Shown here piece after piece: positions 19,078 through 26,917 of a DNA stretch of 64,000 nt. Under the pieces are notes generated by a model. That model was not told where the DNA came from and did not search any database. It saw only the letters and a program-made list of their open reading frames with translations. Numbering within the stretch: position 1 is the first letter of the stretch; each line of letters opens with the position of its first letter. The position numbers and the translations under genes are program-made. Source of the DNA: Sphingomonas sp. NFR15 (lineage in GTDB: Bacteria > Pseudomonadota > Alphaproteobacteria > Sphingomonadales > Sphingomonadaceae); contig NZ_FMWX01000007.1 in the NCBI RefSeq assembly GCF_900103265.1, forward strand, positions 1 to 64,000, given 5' to 3'.

Positions 19078-19165
19078 GTCGAATCTCCAGCTTGCATCGC
19101 CAAGGATTCCGCCGGATCGCTCCGGACTTAAGCCTGATATCCGCCATGGCAGACAGCGCAGGAAC
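19047..19165 (-). ncRNA. Candidate small RNA (promoter plus intrinsic terminator, no ORF)
   Basis: On the minus strand a promoter-like pair (TTGAAA, 16-base spacer, TATATC at 19199-19172) is followed about 115 bases later by an intrinsic terminator: a CCCCGGCCGC/GCGGCCGGGG stem with a run of Ts. Between them I see no convincing ORF. The unit lies between the MazF-like gene and the carbonic anhydrase gene. It does not match tRNA, tmRNA, SRP RNA or 6S RNA patterns I can recognise. The alternative is simply the 3' end of the toxin transcript. Confidence 0.4.
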
Positions 19166-19171
19166 TCGCCC

Positions 19172-19199
19172 GATATAGCGCACAACTGGCGATTTTCAA
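19172..19199 (-). promoter_or_regulatory. Predicted sigma-70-like promoter
   Basis: The -35 TTGAAA (five of six to consensus) and -10 TATATC (four of six) are 16 bases apart. The -35 overlaps the stop codon of the MazF-like gene. It would start the candidate small RNA near 19165. Confidence 0.4.
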
Positions 19200-19606
19200 T
19201 GACCGATGCCGAGCGCGCATCGCGTCGCGTGTAGTAGGGCAAGAACGTCTTCGTCCGAGACCTGGATTTGCACATATCGCCTCGCCCCTGTCACGGGATG
19301 CCGCGTGTGCGGCAAGTTCAGGCGGGCGTAGCCAACCGTTGCGAGCATATCGCACTTGGCCCACCGTGGGCCGTCGCCCCACGGCGGTGGAAGTGTCAAC
19401 TCCAGCCTATGATGCCACGGCTCTTCGGCGTGCGGTGCTGTGGTCGAGAGGGGAACGACCGTCACAAGATCGTTACGGCGTTTGAGTTTGGGCGAGATCG
19501 TGACGGCGAGCCGGCGCTTGACCATCTCCGGTTCACGGAAGCCGGTGGAATAGTCGCAGACGACGATCGTGCCGGGCTTCGGATGAAATGGCAGAGGCAT
19601 TGCCAA
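19196..19606 (-). CDS. MazF/PemK-family toxin-like protein, no adjacent antitoxin
   Basis: The 136-residue product has the MazF/PemK pattern: Pro-Gly-Thr-Ile-Val-Val-Cys-Asp-Tyr at the first beta strand, Lys-Arg-Arg-Leu-Ala-Val-Thr-Ile-Ser-Pro, Thr-Val-Val-Pro-Leu-Ser-Thr-Thr-Ala-Pro, and a later Lys-Cys-Asp-Met-Leu-Ala-Thr-Val. Canonical members are mRNA endoribonucleases. No AbrB/Phd-like antitoxin frame is found on either side: the histidine kinase stop is 47 bases upstream. It may be a solitary or regulatory member. Confidence 0.75.
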   Translation of the reverse strand: MAMPLPFHPKPGTIVVCDYSTGFREPEMVKRRLAVTISPKLKRRNDLVTVVPLSTTAPHAEEPWHHRLELTLPPPWGDGPRWAKCDMLATVGYARLNLPHTRHPVTGARRYVQIQVSDEDVLALLHATRCALGIGH

Positions 19607-19653
19607 AACGTAACGGTCTGTCGATCTCCGGTAAATCTTCGATGCGACTGCTT

Positions 19654-20973
19654 CTATTCGGTTCGTTTCAATAGGATCGTCGCGGTCAGCCCCCCGCCGG
19701 CGCGGTTCGCCAGCGTCAGCGTGCCGCCTTCGGCTTCGACCGCACGCGCGACGATGGCGAGGCCGAGGCCCATGCCCTTGGTGTTGCGCGCGCGGGCTTC
19801 GTCGAGCCGGACGAAGGGGGTGAGCACGTCGCGAATCCGCTCCGGCGGAATGCCGGGGCCGTCATCCTCGACGATGACGCATATGTTGGTCGCGTCGGCT
19901 TCGAGGCGGACGCGCGCGCGCTCGCCATAATGGAGCGCGTTCTCGACGAGATTGGCGATCGCGCGGCGCATCGCCGAGGCCCGCACGCGCAGTTCGAGAT
20001 GATCGGGGCCGTCGTAGCTGGCGTCGAGCCCGCGGTCGGCGGCATTGTCCACCAGCGTCGCCACCAACACCGCGAGATCGGTGAGCGCGGGCTTTTCCGG
20101 GTCGCTCTGGCCGCCGAAGAACGCGAGCAACGAGCCGAGCATCTCGCTCATCTCGGCGACGTCCTCGGCGAGTTCGGCGCGCAGTTCCGGGTCGTCTATG
20201 CCTTCAAGACGCAGGTGCAGCCGCGCGAGCGGCGTGCGCAGATCGTGGCCGACCGCCGCCAGCGCCTGTGTGCGGCTCTCGATCAGCTCGTGGATACGGT
20301 CCTGCATCTCGTTGAACGCATGGATCAGGCTGCGGATTTCCGCCGAGCCTTCTTCCGCGATCGGCGCGCGCTGGCCGAGGCCGACGTGATGCGACGCGCG
20401 GATCAGCCCGCGCAGCGGCCGCAGCGTCGAGCGGATCAGCAACCCCGCCAGCATCGCGAGCAGGATCGCGGGCAGCAGCGCGCGCAGGATCCGGTCGTAG
20501 GACGGATTGAACGCGCTGGTGATACCGCGCATCTGGAAGGTCATCCAGCTTCCGTCGGCAAGCCGCAGGTCGCCGATGACGATCGAACCATCCTGATGCA
20601 GCGCCGGCAGGTGCAATCGAAGGTTCGAGCGAGCCAGATCCGGCTCCCACGCGACGATCTGCGCCTGCATGCTGCCCAGGTGCGGGCGGAACGCGTTGCC
20701 GCCGGGATCGGTGCTGCTCCAACCGATCCGGTAGCGATCGGTCGCCAGTTCGCGCGCGATCCGCACACGCTGGCTTTGCGGCCATTCGTTGAGCAATTTG
20801 CGCGAGACGACGAGATGTTCGGCGAGGCGGTTGGCCTCGTCCTCGCGCAGCGACAGTTCGGACGCGCGCTCGTACAACAAGGTGCTCGCGCCGAATTCGA
20901 CGACGATCGTCAGCAGCAGGATGACGAGCAGCCGCCCGAGCAGCCCGATCGAGATGCGCCGCGCGAGGCTCAG
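19654..20973 (-). CDS. EnvZ-like sensor histidine kinase
   Basis: About 439 residues: transmembrane segment at about 7-28, a periplasmic sensor of about 130 residues, a second transmembrane segment, HAMP, the HisKA box Gly-His-Asp-Leu-Arg-Thr-Pro-Leu-Ala-Arg, the N-box Asn-Leu-Val-Glu-Asn-Ala-Leu-His-Tyr-Gly and the G-box Asp-Asp-Gly-Pro-Gly-Ile-Pro. The Pro-rich H-box is EnvZ type. No ATG, GTG or TTG lies near the expected N-terminus. A CTG at 20973 overlaps the regulator stop (CTGA) and is taken as start; the exact start is uncertain. Confidence 0.9.
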   Translation of the reverse strand: MSLARRISIGLLGRLLVILLLTIVVEFGASTLLYERASELSLREDEANRLAEHLVVSRKLLNEWPQSQRVRIARELATDRYRIGWSSTDPGGNAFRPHLGSMQAQIVAWEPDLARSNLRLHLPALHQDGSIVIGDLRLADGSWMTFQMRGITSAFNPSYDRILRALLPAILLAMLAGLLIRSTLRPLRGLIRASHHVGLGQRAPIAEEGSAEIRSLIHAFNEMQDRIHELIESRTQALAAVGHDLRTPLARLHLRLEGIDDPELRAELAEDVAEMSEMLGSLLAFFGGQSDPEKPALTDLAVLVATLVDNAADRGLDASYDGPDHLELRVRASAMRRAIANLVENALHYGERARVRLEADATNICVIVEDDGPGIPPERIRDVLTPFVRLDEARARNTKGMGLGLAIVARAVEAEGGTLTLANRAGGGLTATILLKRTE

Positions 20974-21683
20974 GACCGCGTCACTCCGGCGCGCAACATA
21001 TAGCCGATGCCGCGCACCGTGACGATCGGCGCGTCCTGCCCGGTCGCGGAGAGCTTGCGGCGCAACCGGCTGACCAGCACGTCGATGCTGCGGTCCGAGC
21101 TTTCGCCGAGCCGCGTGCGCGACAGTTCGATCAGCCGCTCGCGCGCGATCACGCGCTGCGGCTGGGCGATGAAGGTGGCGAGCAGATCGAACTCGGCGCC
21201 GGTCAGCTCGACGGTCGCGCCGCTCGCCGCGCGCAATTCGCGGCGCGGGAAATTGACCGTCCAACCATCGAAATGCGCTTCGTCCTGGCGCTCGACGCCG
21301 CCCAGGCTCTCGCTGCCCGAACGGCGGCGCAGCACCGCGCGCACCCGCGCGATCAGCTCGCGCGTGCCGAACGGCTTGGCGAGATAATCGTCGGCGCCGA
21401 GTTCGAGGCCCATCACCCGGTCCTCCTCGCTGCCGCGCGCGCTGACGAAGATGATCGGCACGTCGCTCTTGCGGCGGATCTGCCGGCACAGATCGATGCC
21501 GTTGGTGCCGGGCAGCATGATGTCGAGTACAATCAGGTCGGCCGGCACGTTGTCGAACGCGATCCACAGCTCCGGCGCGGAGCCGGCGGTGTGGACGGCA
21601 TAGCCGTTCTCGCGCAGCGCGCGTGCGGTGAGGGTGCGCAGCGGCGGGTCGTCTTCGACCAGGATGATGACGGGTTCGCTCAC
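20970..21683 (-). CDS. OmpR-family response regulator
   Basis: The 237-residue regulator has a receiver domain with phosphoacceptor Asp54 (Ile-Val-Leu-Asp-Ile-Met-Leu-Pro-Gly), the Lys of Leu-Ala-Lys-Pro-Phe, and a C-terminal winged helix ending in Val-Arg-Gly-Ile-Gly-Tyr-Met. The GTG at 21683 places Met-Ser-Glu-Pro-Val-Ile at the N-terminus as in related OmpR proteins. An ATG at 21719 would add 12 residues. It is the partner of the overlapping downstream kinase. Confidence 0.93.
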   Translation of the reverse strand: MSEPVIILVEDDPPLRTLTARALRENGYAVHTAGSAPELWIAFDNVPADLIVLDIMLPGTNGIDLCRQIRRKSDVPIIFVSARGSEEDRVMGLELGADDYLAKPFGTRELIARVRAVLRRRSGSESLGGVERQDEAHFDGWTVNFPRRELRAASGATVELTGAEFDLLATFIAQPQRVIARERLIELSRTRLGESSDRSIDVLVSRLRRKLSATGQDAPIVTVRGIGYMLRAGVTRS

Positions 21684-21913
21684 GCGGCGGCGGATCGTTG
21701 AAACGCAAACATGGCGCAAGGTCTAGGCGCGAAGGGGCGGGCGATCAACGGCCACGCCGCCGCCCGGGCGGGGTGTGCGACAGCGAGCAATATTTTGTCA
21801 CGTTCGCGCAAATGACGGGAGAGGTACGCGCCATGTTTCAACACGAACCGGACAGGTGCGGGCAAAGCCGGCGCGCTATCTTGGCGCTCATACTTGGTAT
21901 GAGAGGATTGCCC

Positions 21914-22186
21914 GTGATTTCGATGAAGTTCGCCCTGTTCCCGCTTGCGCTGATCGCCGCCCCCGCCGCGGCGCAATCACTGTCCGACACGCACCAGATG
22001 CGCTGGGCGCCGGCCGGCAAGACCACGCCGCTGGTAAGCTATCACCCCAACAAGCGCGGCTGCGCGCCGGCCGCCGCCCCGCTGCACCTGTCGGGCAAGA
22101 CCCCGCACATGGCCGCGGCTCCGGCGGCGTGCGGCAAGGCGCTCGCCAGCGCCGAGCGCACGGCGGAGATCGCCGCCACCAACTGA
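21914..22186 (+). CDS. Small secreted protein of unknown function
   Basis: About 90 residues. The GTG at 21914 has a GAGAGGA site six bases upstream (alternative ATG 21923). A signal peptide MKFALFPLALIAAPAAAQ is followed by a mature part of about 65 residues with two Cys that could form a disulfide and many Ala, Pro and Lys. I do not recognise the family. Confidence 0.55.
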   Translation: MISMKFALFPLALIAAPAAAQSLSDTHQMRWAPAGKTTPLVSYHPNKRGCAPAAAPLHLSGKTPHMAAAPAACGKALASAERTAEIAATN

Positions 22187-22208
22187 TCGCAAGGGCCCGC
22201 AGAGGTCC

Positions 22209-22247
22209 GTCGACGCGTCGGCGCGCATCCGTGCGCCGGCGCGTTTT
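22209..22247 (+). terminator. Intrinsic terminator after the small secreted protein
   Basis: CGGCGCGCA and TGCGCCGGCGCG form a GC stem and are followed by TTTTG. It lies in the 69-base gap between the convergent secreted-peptide and DUF2721 genes. Confidence 0.65.
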
Positions 22248-22255
22248 GTCGTCGG

Positions 22256-22732
22256 CTACGCCTCGTCGCCGATTTCGAGCAATTCGGGGCGGATATGGAT
22301 CGCGGTCAGCGACATATGGACTTCGACGAGAAACGAGATCAGCCCGGCGATGAGCAGGATCATCGCGAGGATGAACGAGACCGCGACCGCGGTGCCGATA
22401 TGCAGCTTGAACAGCACCGCGACGAACAGGATCGCGACGACGGTGCAGGTCATCACCGCGCTCGACACGGTGAGGACGAGCGCGCGATTGATGACGTTGA
22501 TGCGCTTGTCGAGGATGCGCAGCTCCCACACGTGACGATCATGTTCCGGCCCGGCGGAGCGCGGGTGCAGCGCCTCGAGATCACGCGCGCGATCGACCAC
22601 GCGCGACAGCCGCCCGGCCAACACATTGAGCAGCGATCCTATGCCCGCCAGCATGAAGATCGGCGAGAGCGAAAGCTGAATCGCCTGCGCGATCGTATGG
22701 ATCGGCGGCAGCGCGTTCGGGAGGGCGTTCAT
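22256..22732 (-). CDS. DUF2721 family membrane protein
   Basis: The 158-residue protein has an N-terminal hydrophobic helix with Leu-Ser-Pro-Ile-Phe-Met-Leu-Ala-Gly-Ile-Gly, the Arg-Leu-Ser-Arg-Val-Val-Asp-Arg-Ala-Arg segment, and two C-terminal membrane segments, matching DUF2721. Function unknown. Confidence 0.88.
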   Translation of the reverse strand: MNALPNALPPIHTIAQAIQLSLSPIFMLAGIGSLLNVLAGRLSRVVDRARDLEALHPRSAGPEHDRHVWELRILDKRINVINRALVLTVSSAVMTCTVVAILFVAVLFKLHIGTAVAVSFILAMILLIAGLISFLVEVHMSLTAIHIRPELLEIGDEA

Positions 22733-22813
22733 GGCGCCCGTGTGTGCAAGCGGCGTGCGTGATGTGCAAGTCCGCTTGCGCGAAATGAAGGTGTCCGCTT
22801 CGAAGGCCGGGGA

Positions 22814-23494
22814 TCATTCGCGCCGATAGCGGAAGTACCACACCTCATGCCCCTGACGGCGCGCCTTGCGTTCGTAGCGGGTCTCGGGCCAGTCGGCGGG
22901 GCGTTCGAGGAAATCGCGGGCGGTCTCCGCGAGCCAGGTGAAATCGCGGCGCTGGTTCATCACCATCATGGCCCAGCGGCAATATGTCGGGTCGTCGGTG
23001 CCGAGGCGGAACTCGCCGCCGGGTTTGAGCTTGGTGGCGATCAGGTCGAGCGGGCCGTGGTTGACCATGCGGCGCTTGGCGTGGCGCGCCTTGCGCCACG
23101 GATCGGGGTGCAACAGGTAGAGCCGGTCGAGCGATGCGTCGGGCAGCCGCTCGACGACTTCGAGCGCGTCGCCCATGTGCAGCCGCACGTTTTCCAGCGC
23201 GCCGTCACGGATGTGGTTGAGCGCGCCGACCACGCCGTTGAGGAACGGCTCGCAGCCGATGAAGCCGTGGGCCGGGCGCATCGCGGCCTGGCCGGCGAGA
23301 TGCTCGCCCGCGCCGAAGCCGATCTCCAACTCCAGCGGGCGGTCATCACCGAACAGGGTGCGCGCATCGATCGGACCGGCGTCGGGCACGCTCACGCGCG
23401 GCAGAAGATCCTCGACCAGCGCGGACTGGCCCTGCCGCAATTTGTGGCCCTGGCGGCGGCCGTACAGGCGGCGGATAGTAGTGGGGTCGTTCAT
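22814..23494 (-). CDS. trmB: tRNA (guanine-N7-)-methyltransferase
   Basis: Forms m7G46 in tRNA using SAM. The 226 residues include the SAM-binding Leu-Glu-Ile-Gly-Phe-Gly-Ala-Gly-Glu-His and the family motif Leu-Leu-His-Pro-Asp-Pro-Trp-Arg-Lys-Ala-Arg-His. The ATG at 23494 gives MNDPTTIRRLYGRRQGH, the expected N-terminus. A longer in-frame extension upstream is not family-like. Confidence 0.95.
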   Translation of the reverse strand: MNDPTTIRRLYGRRQGHKLRQGQSALVEDLLPRVSVPDAGPIDARTLFGDDRPLELEIGFGAGEHLAGQAAMRPAHGFIGCEPFLNGVVGALNHIRDGALENVRLHMGDALEVVERLPDASLDRLYLLHPDPWRKARHAKRRMVNHGPLDLIATKLKPGGEFRLGTDDPTYCRWAMMVMNQRRDFTWLAETARDFLERPADWPETRYERKARRQGHEVWYFRYRRE

Positions 23495-23594
23495 GATCGC
23501 GCGGCGATAGCGAAGCCGTCGCGCCGCGTCACCCTCGCTGCGGAGACAATCGCGCGGCCAGCCGTTGCGCTCCACACGACAGGGAGGACGGGTT

Positions 23595-24470
23595 TTGGCG
23601 GAAGAGACAGGCGGCGTCGACGAGCTCAAGGCGGCGAACGCGAAGGAATTGCACCGGGCGATCCGCGAGGAGGGCGAGGATGAGTTGCGCCGTCCGCTCG
23701 CATCGCTGTTCTGGTCGGGCATCGCGGCTGGGCTGGCGATCAACGCGTCGCTGCTGGCGGAAGGCGTGCTCTACCAGAAACTGCCGATGGGCGCGTGGCG
23801 CGAGCTGGTGGTGGCGATGGGCTATCCGGTCGGCTTCCTGATCGTGATCCTCGGGCGGATGCAGTTGTTTACCGAAAGCACGATCACTGCGGTGTTGCCG
23901 CTGGTGAGCGACCCGACCCGCGAATCGCTGCTGCGCACGCTGCGGCTGTGGGGCGTGGTGCTCGGCGCCAATCTGATCGGCACCGCGACCGGCGCGGCGG
24001 TGATTGCGTTCGGCGGGCTCGGTTCGGCGGGCGCGCACGATGCGATGATCGCGGTGGCGCTGCCGATCCTCGAACATTCGCCGTTCGCGACCTTGGTCAA
24101 TGCGGTGCCCGCCGGCTTCCTGATCGCAATCCTCGCCTGGTCGCTGCCCAATGCGCGCGAGCAATCCTTCCTCGTGATTTTCGCAGTGACATGGGTGGTG
24201 GCAATCGGCGGGTTCTCGCATTCGGTGGTCGGGTCGAGCGAGGCGTTCCTGCTGTTCTACTCGGGCCACGCAGATGCACTGCGCACCGTGTTCGGGCTGA
24301 TCGTGCCGGCGGTGGCGGGCAATCTGATCGGCGGCGCCGGCATCTTCGCGCTGCTCGCGCACGGGCAGGTGCGCGGCGAGATGACCGAGGAGATGCGCCG
24401 CAGCAAGAAAGCCGCTCGCCGCCAGCGGCGGTTGGAGCGGCGGGGTCTGCGCAGCGCAAAGCTTACTTGA
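23595..24470 (+). CDS. Formate/nitrite transporter family protein
   Basis: About 291 residues with six membrane segments of the FNT (FocA/NirC-like) fold, including the early Gly-Ile-Ala-Ala-Gly-Leu and a central Gly-Ala-Asn-Leu-Ile-Gly-Thr. The charged N-terminus and the Lys/Arg-rich C-terminal tail are cytoplasmic. FNT members conduct small monovalent anions; the ligand is not clear here. The start is taken as TTG 23595, seven bases after AGGGAGG; TTG 23565 is an alternative. It overlaps the end of the convergent next gene by eight bases. Confidence 0.85.
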   Translation: MAEETGGVDELKAANAKELHRAIREEGEDELRRPLASLFWSGIAAGLAINASLLAEGVLYQKLPMGAWRELVVAMGYPVGFLIVILGRMQLFTESTITAVLPLVSDPTRESLLRTLRLWGVVLGANLIGTATGAAVIAFGGLGSAGAHDAMIAVALPILEHSPFATLVNAVPAGFLIAILAWSLPNAREQSFLVIFAVTWVVAIGGFSHSVVGSSEAFLLFYSGHADALRTVFGLIVPAVAGNLIGGAGIFALLAHGQVRGEMTEEMRRSKKAARRQRRLERRGLRSAKLT

Positions 24471-25560
24471 GGCTGTCGCTGTTCACCTGGACGTTCCGCT
24501 TTTTGCCCCAGGTGGTCGTGCGAGAGGCATAGGGTTCGCTGTTGACGATCGCGACAGCCTGATCGGGCGGGGGCAGGCGGTCGCGCCCGGCATAGGAGGT
24601 CGTCGCCGCGACATCGTTGAGGGTCAGCGACCAGACTGCTGCGGCCTCGCCCTTGTCCTTGCCGAGCAGGGCCGTGATCGGATCGGGGCTGACCCAAATG
24701 CCGCGCCCGGCGTCGGTCAGCGCGATGAGATACTGGTCGGTCGTATCGCTTGGCCGATAGACGCCGTGTGCCTTCAGCGCGGGATAGTTCGCGGTATCGC
24801 GGCACCATACGAACGGCGACGGCGGTGGCGTATACTTGGTTTTCTTCGCCGCATCGTGGCCGACGCTGGCGAGCAGCCCGGCGAACAGGCTCGACGCCAT
24901 CGCATTCTCTCCCTTGACCGCCTTCGCCGGGCCGGTCAGCGCGAGCGGGGCGGTGCAATCGGCAACCGGTTCGGCGGCCGGCTGGGGCTCGATCTGGCGG
25001 GGCCAGCCCAGTGCAGCGATCGCGCCGCGCAGCCGCGTATCGATCGCATCGGCGTCGATCGTCGTCGAGGAGTAGCGCAGTTCGACATACCAGTCGGGGC
25101 CGAGCGGGAAAAAGGCCATCGCGGTGCTGCGATACGGCCCCCGCATCGGGCGATAGCTGGCGATCAGCCCGCTGGCGGTGGTTTGCCCCGGCGGCGTGAA
25201 GGCGGCGGCTGGTTTGGCGATGGTTAGCCCGCCATAGGTGTCGCGCTGCTCCACGATCCGCGCCACGCGATCGAACCAGACCGGCACCGATCCGGCCACG
25301 TTGCGGAACACGAAGACGGTGATGTCCTCGCTCGAATTCGGCGTGCCGAAGTTGAAGGCTTCGTCGAGATGATCGGGCGCGAAGGCGTTGGCGGAAATGC
25401 GTGGCAAGCCGTCGAGCGCGGCGGGAATGACAAGGCCAGATGGCGCGTGCCGATAGGGCCTGTCGGCGGGGATCGCCAGTTCCGGCGGCTTCTGCTGCGC
25501 CGACGCGATGAGCGGCGCCGCGACGGCGACGATCGACAATACTGCCAAAACGAAACGCAT
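24463..25560 (-). CDS. Secreted protein of unknown function
   Basis: The 365-residue protein has a signal peptide (MRFVLAVLSIVAVAAPLIASAQ). The mature part has two Cys (Val-Ala-Asp-Cys and Val-Trp-Cys-Arg-Asp) and a C-terminal region with Gly-Val-Tyr-Arg-Pro-Ser-Asp. No catalytic motif stands out. I do not recognise the family. Confidence 0.7.
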   Translation of the reverse strand: MRFVLAVLSIVAVAAPLIASAQQKPPELAIPADRPYRHAPSGLVIPAALDGLPRISANAFAPDHLDEAFNFGTPNSSEDITVFVFRNVAGSVPVWFDRVARIVEQRDTYGGLTIAKPAAAFTPPGQTTASGLIASYRPMRGPYRSTAMAFFPLGPDWYVELRYSSTTIDADAIDTRLRGAIAALGWPRQIEPQPAAEPVADCTAPLALTGPAKAVKGENAMASSLFAGLLASVGHDAAKKTKYTPPPSPFVWCRDTANYPALKAHGVYRPSDTTDQYLIALTDAGRGIWVSPDPITALLGKDKGEAAAVWSLTLNDVAATTSYAGRDRLPPPDQAVAIVNSEPYASRTTTWGKKRNVQVNSDSLK

Positions 25561-25624
25561 GAAAAAGCCCCCCGGAGTCTCTGCTCCGGGAGGCTAATCC
25601 CTTCACGCGAAAAGCGAAATGGCG

Positions 25625-26845
25625 TTACGCCACTGCCGCCTTGAGCGCATCGACCAGATCGGTCTTTTCCCAGGTGAAGCTGTCGCCTTCGGGTTTGCGG
25701 CCAAAGTGACCGTAGGACGCGGTCTTCTGATAGATCGGGGCGTTGAGCTTGAGGTGTTCGCGAATGCCCTTGGGGGTGAGGCGGACCAGCTTGGGCAGCA
25801 CTTCCTCGATCTTGGCTTCGGGAACGGTGCCGGTGCCGTGCAGGTCGACGTACAGCGACAGCGGCTCGGCGATGCCAATCGCATAGGAAAGCTGGATCGT
25901 GCAGCGGCGCGCGAGACCGGCGGCGACGACGTTCTTCGCCATGTAGCGCGCGACATAGGCGGCCGAGCGATCGACCTTGGTGGGGTCTTTGCCGCTGAAC
26001 GCGCCGCCGCCGTGCGGCGAAGCGCCGCCGTAGGTGTCGACGATGATCTTGCGTCCGGTCAGGCCGGCGTCGCCATCGGGGCCGCCGATCTCGAAGCGGC
26101 CGGTCGGGTTGACGTAGATCTTGGTCTCGTCGGTGATGAAGCCTTCCGGCAGTACCTCATGGAACACGCCGACCACATAATCGCGCAGTTCCTGATATTT
26201 GGCTGCGTCGCTGCCCTCGCCGCCATCGTCGAAATAGCCCGGAGCATGCTGGGTCGAGACGACCAGCGCGGTCGCCCGCACCGGCACTTCGTTCTCATAC
26301 TGGAGCGTCACCTGGCTCTTGGCGTCGGGTTCGAGGAACGGCACGACCTTGTTGTGGCGGTCCGACGCGAGCTTCTCGAGGATGCGGTGCGAGTAATAGA
26401 GCGTGGCGGGCAGCAGATCGGGGGTCTCGTCGGTCGCATAACCGAACATGATGCCCTGATCGCCGGCGCCTTCGTCCTTGTTGCCGCTCTCATCGACGCC
26501 CTGCGCGATGTGCGCGGACTGGCCGTGCAGGTTGTTCTCGAAGCGGAAGGTCTCCCAGTGGAAGCCGTCCTGCTCATAGCCGATCCGCTTCACGGTCGCG
26601 CGGACGGCCGCCTCGATCTCTTCCTGCGCGCCCGGCGCCCAGGCACCATTCTCGTACACGCCCTTGCAGCGGATTTCGCCGGCGAGCACGACCAACTGCG
26701 TGGTGGTCAGCGTTTCGCAGGCGATGCGAGCATAGGGGTCTTTCGACAGGAACAGATCGACCACCGCATCGGAAATCTGGTCGGCGACCTTGTCGGGATG
26801 GCCCTCCGAGACCGATTCGGAGGTGAACAGGAACGAAGCACGCAT
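25625..26845 (-). CDS. metK: S-adenosylmethionine synthetase
   Basis: Makes SAM from methionine and ATP. The 406 residues have Ser-Glu-Gly-His-Pro-Asp-Lys near the N-terminus, the [10 protein letters not shown] motif, and the Gly-Gly-Gly-Ala-Phe-Ser-Gly-Lys-Asp phosphate loop. The start at 26845 gives [19 protein letters not shown]. An AT-rich dyad 46 bases upstream is probably its operator. Confidence 0.97.
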   Translation of the reverse strand: MRASFLFTSESVSEGHPDKVADQISDAVVDLFLSKDPYARIACETLTTTQLVVLAGEIRCKGVYENGAWAPGAQEEIEAAVRATVKRIGYEQDGFHWETFRFENNLHGQSAHIAQGVDESGNKDEGAGDQGIMFGYATDETPDLLPATLYYSHRILEKLASDRHNKVVPFLEPDAKSQVTLQYENEVPVRATALVVSTQHAPGYFDDGGEGSDAAKYQELRDYVVGVFHEVLPEGFITDETKIYVNPTGRFEIGGPDGDAGLTGRKIIVDTYGGASPHGGGAFSGKDPTKVDRSAAYVARYMAKNVVAAGLARRCTIQLSYAIGIAEPLSLYVDLHGTGTVPEAKIEEVLPKLVRLTPKGIREHLKLNAPIYQKTASYGHFGRKPEGDSFTWEKTDLVDALKAAVA

Positions 26846-26890
26846 CAATCTGGCCCTTTGCTGGCGCGGTGCCGGAATCCCGGAACGGCG

Positions 26891-26912
26891 CATATAAAGC
26901 TTTCCTTATATG
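26891..26912. promoter_or_regulatory. Inverted repeat CATATAA-N8-TTATATG upstream of metK
   Basis: Seven-base perfect arms at 26891-26897 and 26906-26912 stand out as AT-rich in a GC-rich region, between the metK start (26845) and the lnt stop (26918). The shape matches operators of ArsR-family regulators of SAM/SAH metabolism (SahR-like) in Proteobacteria. The assignment to that family is from memory of the motif and is tentative. Confidence 0.55.
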
Positions 26913-26917
26913 ACCAC

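Noticed and set aside
26846..26917. A SAM-binding riboswitch in front of metK
   Set aside because: The 72-base leader lacks the conserved cores of the SAM riboswitch classes I know; the dyad suits a protein operator better.
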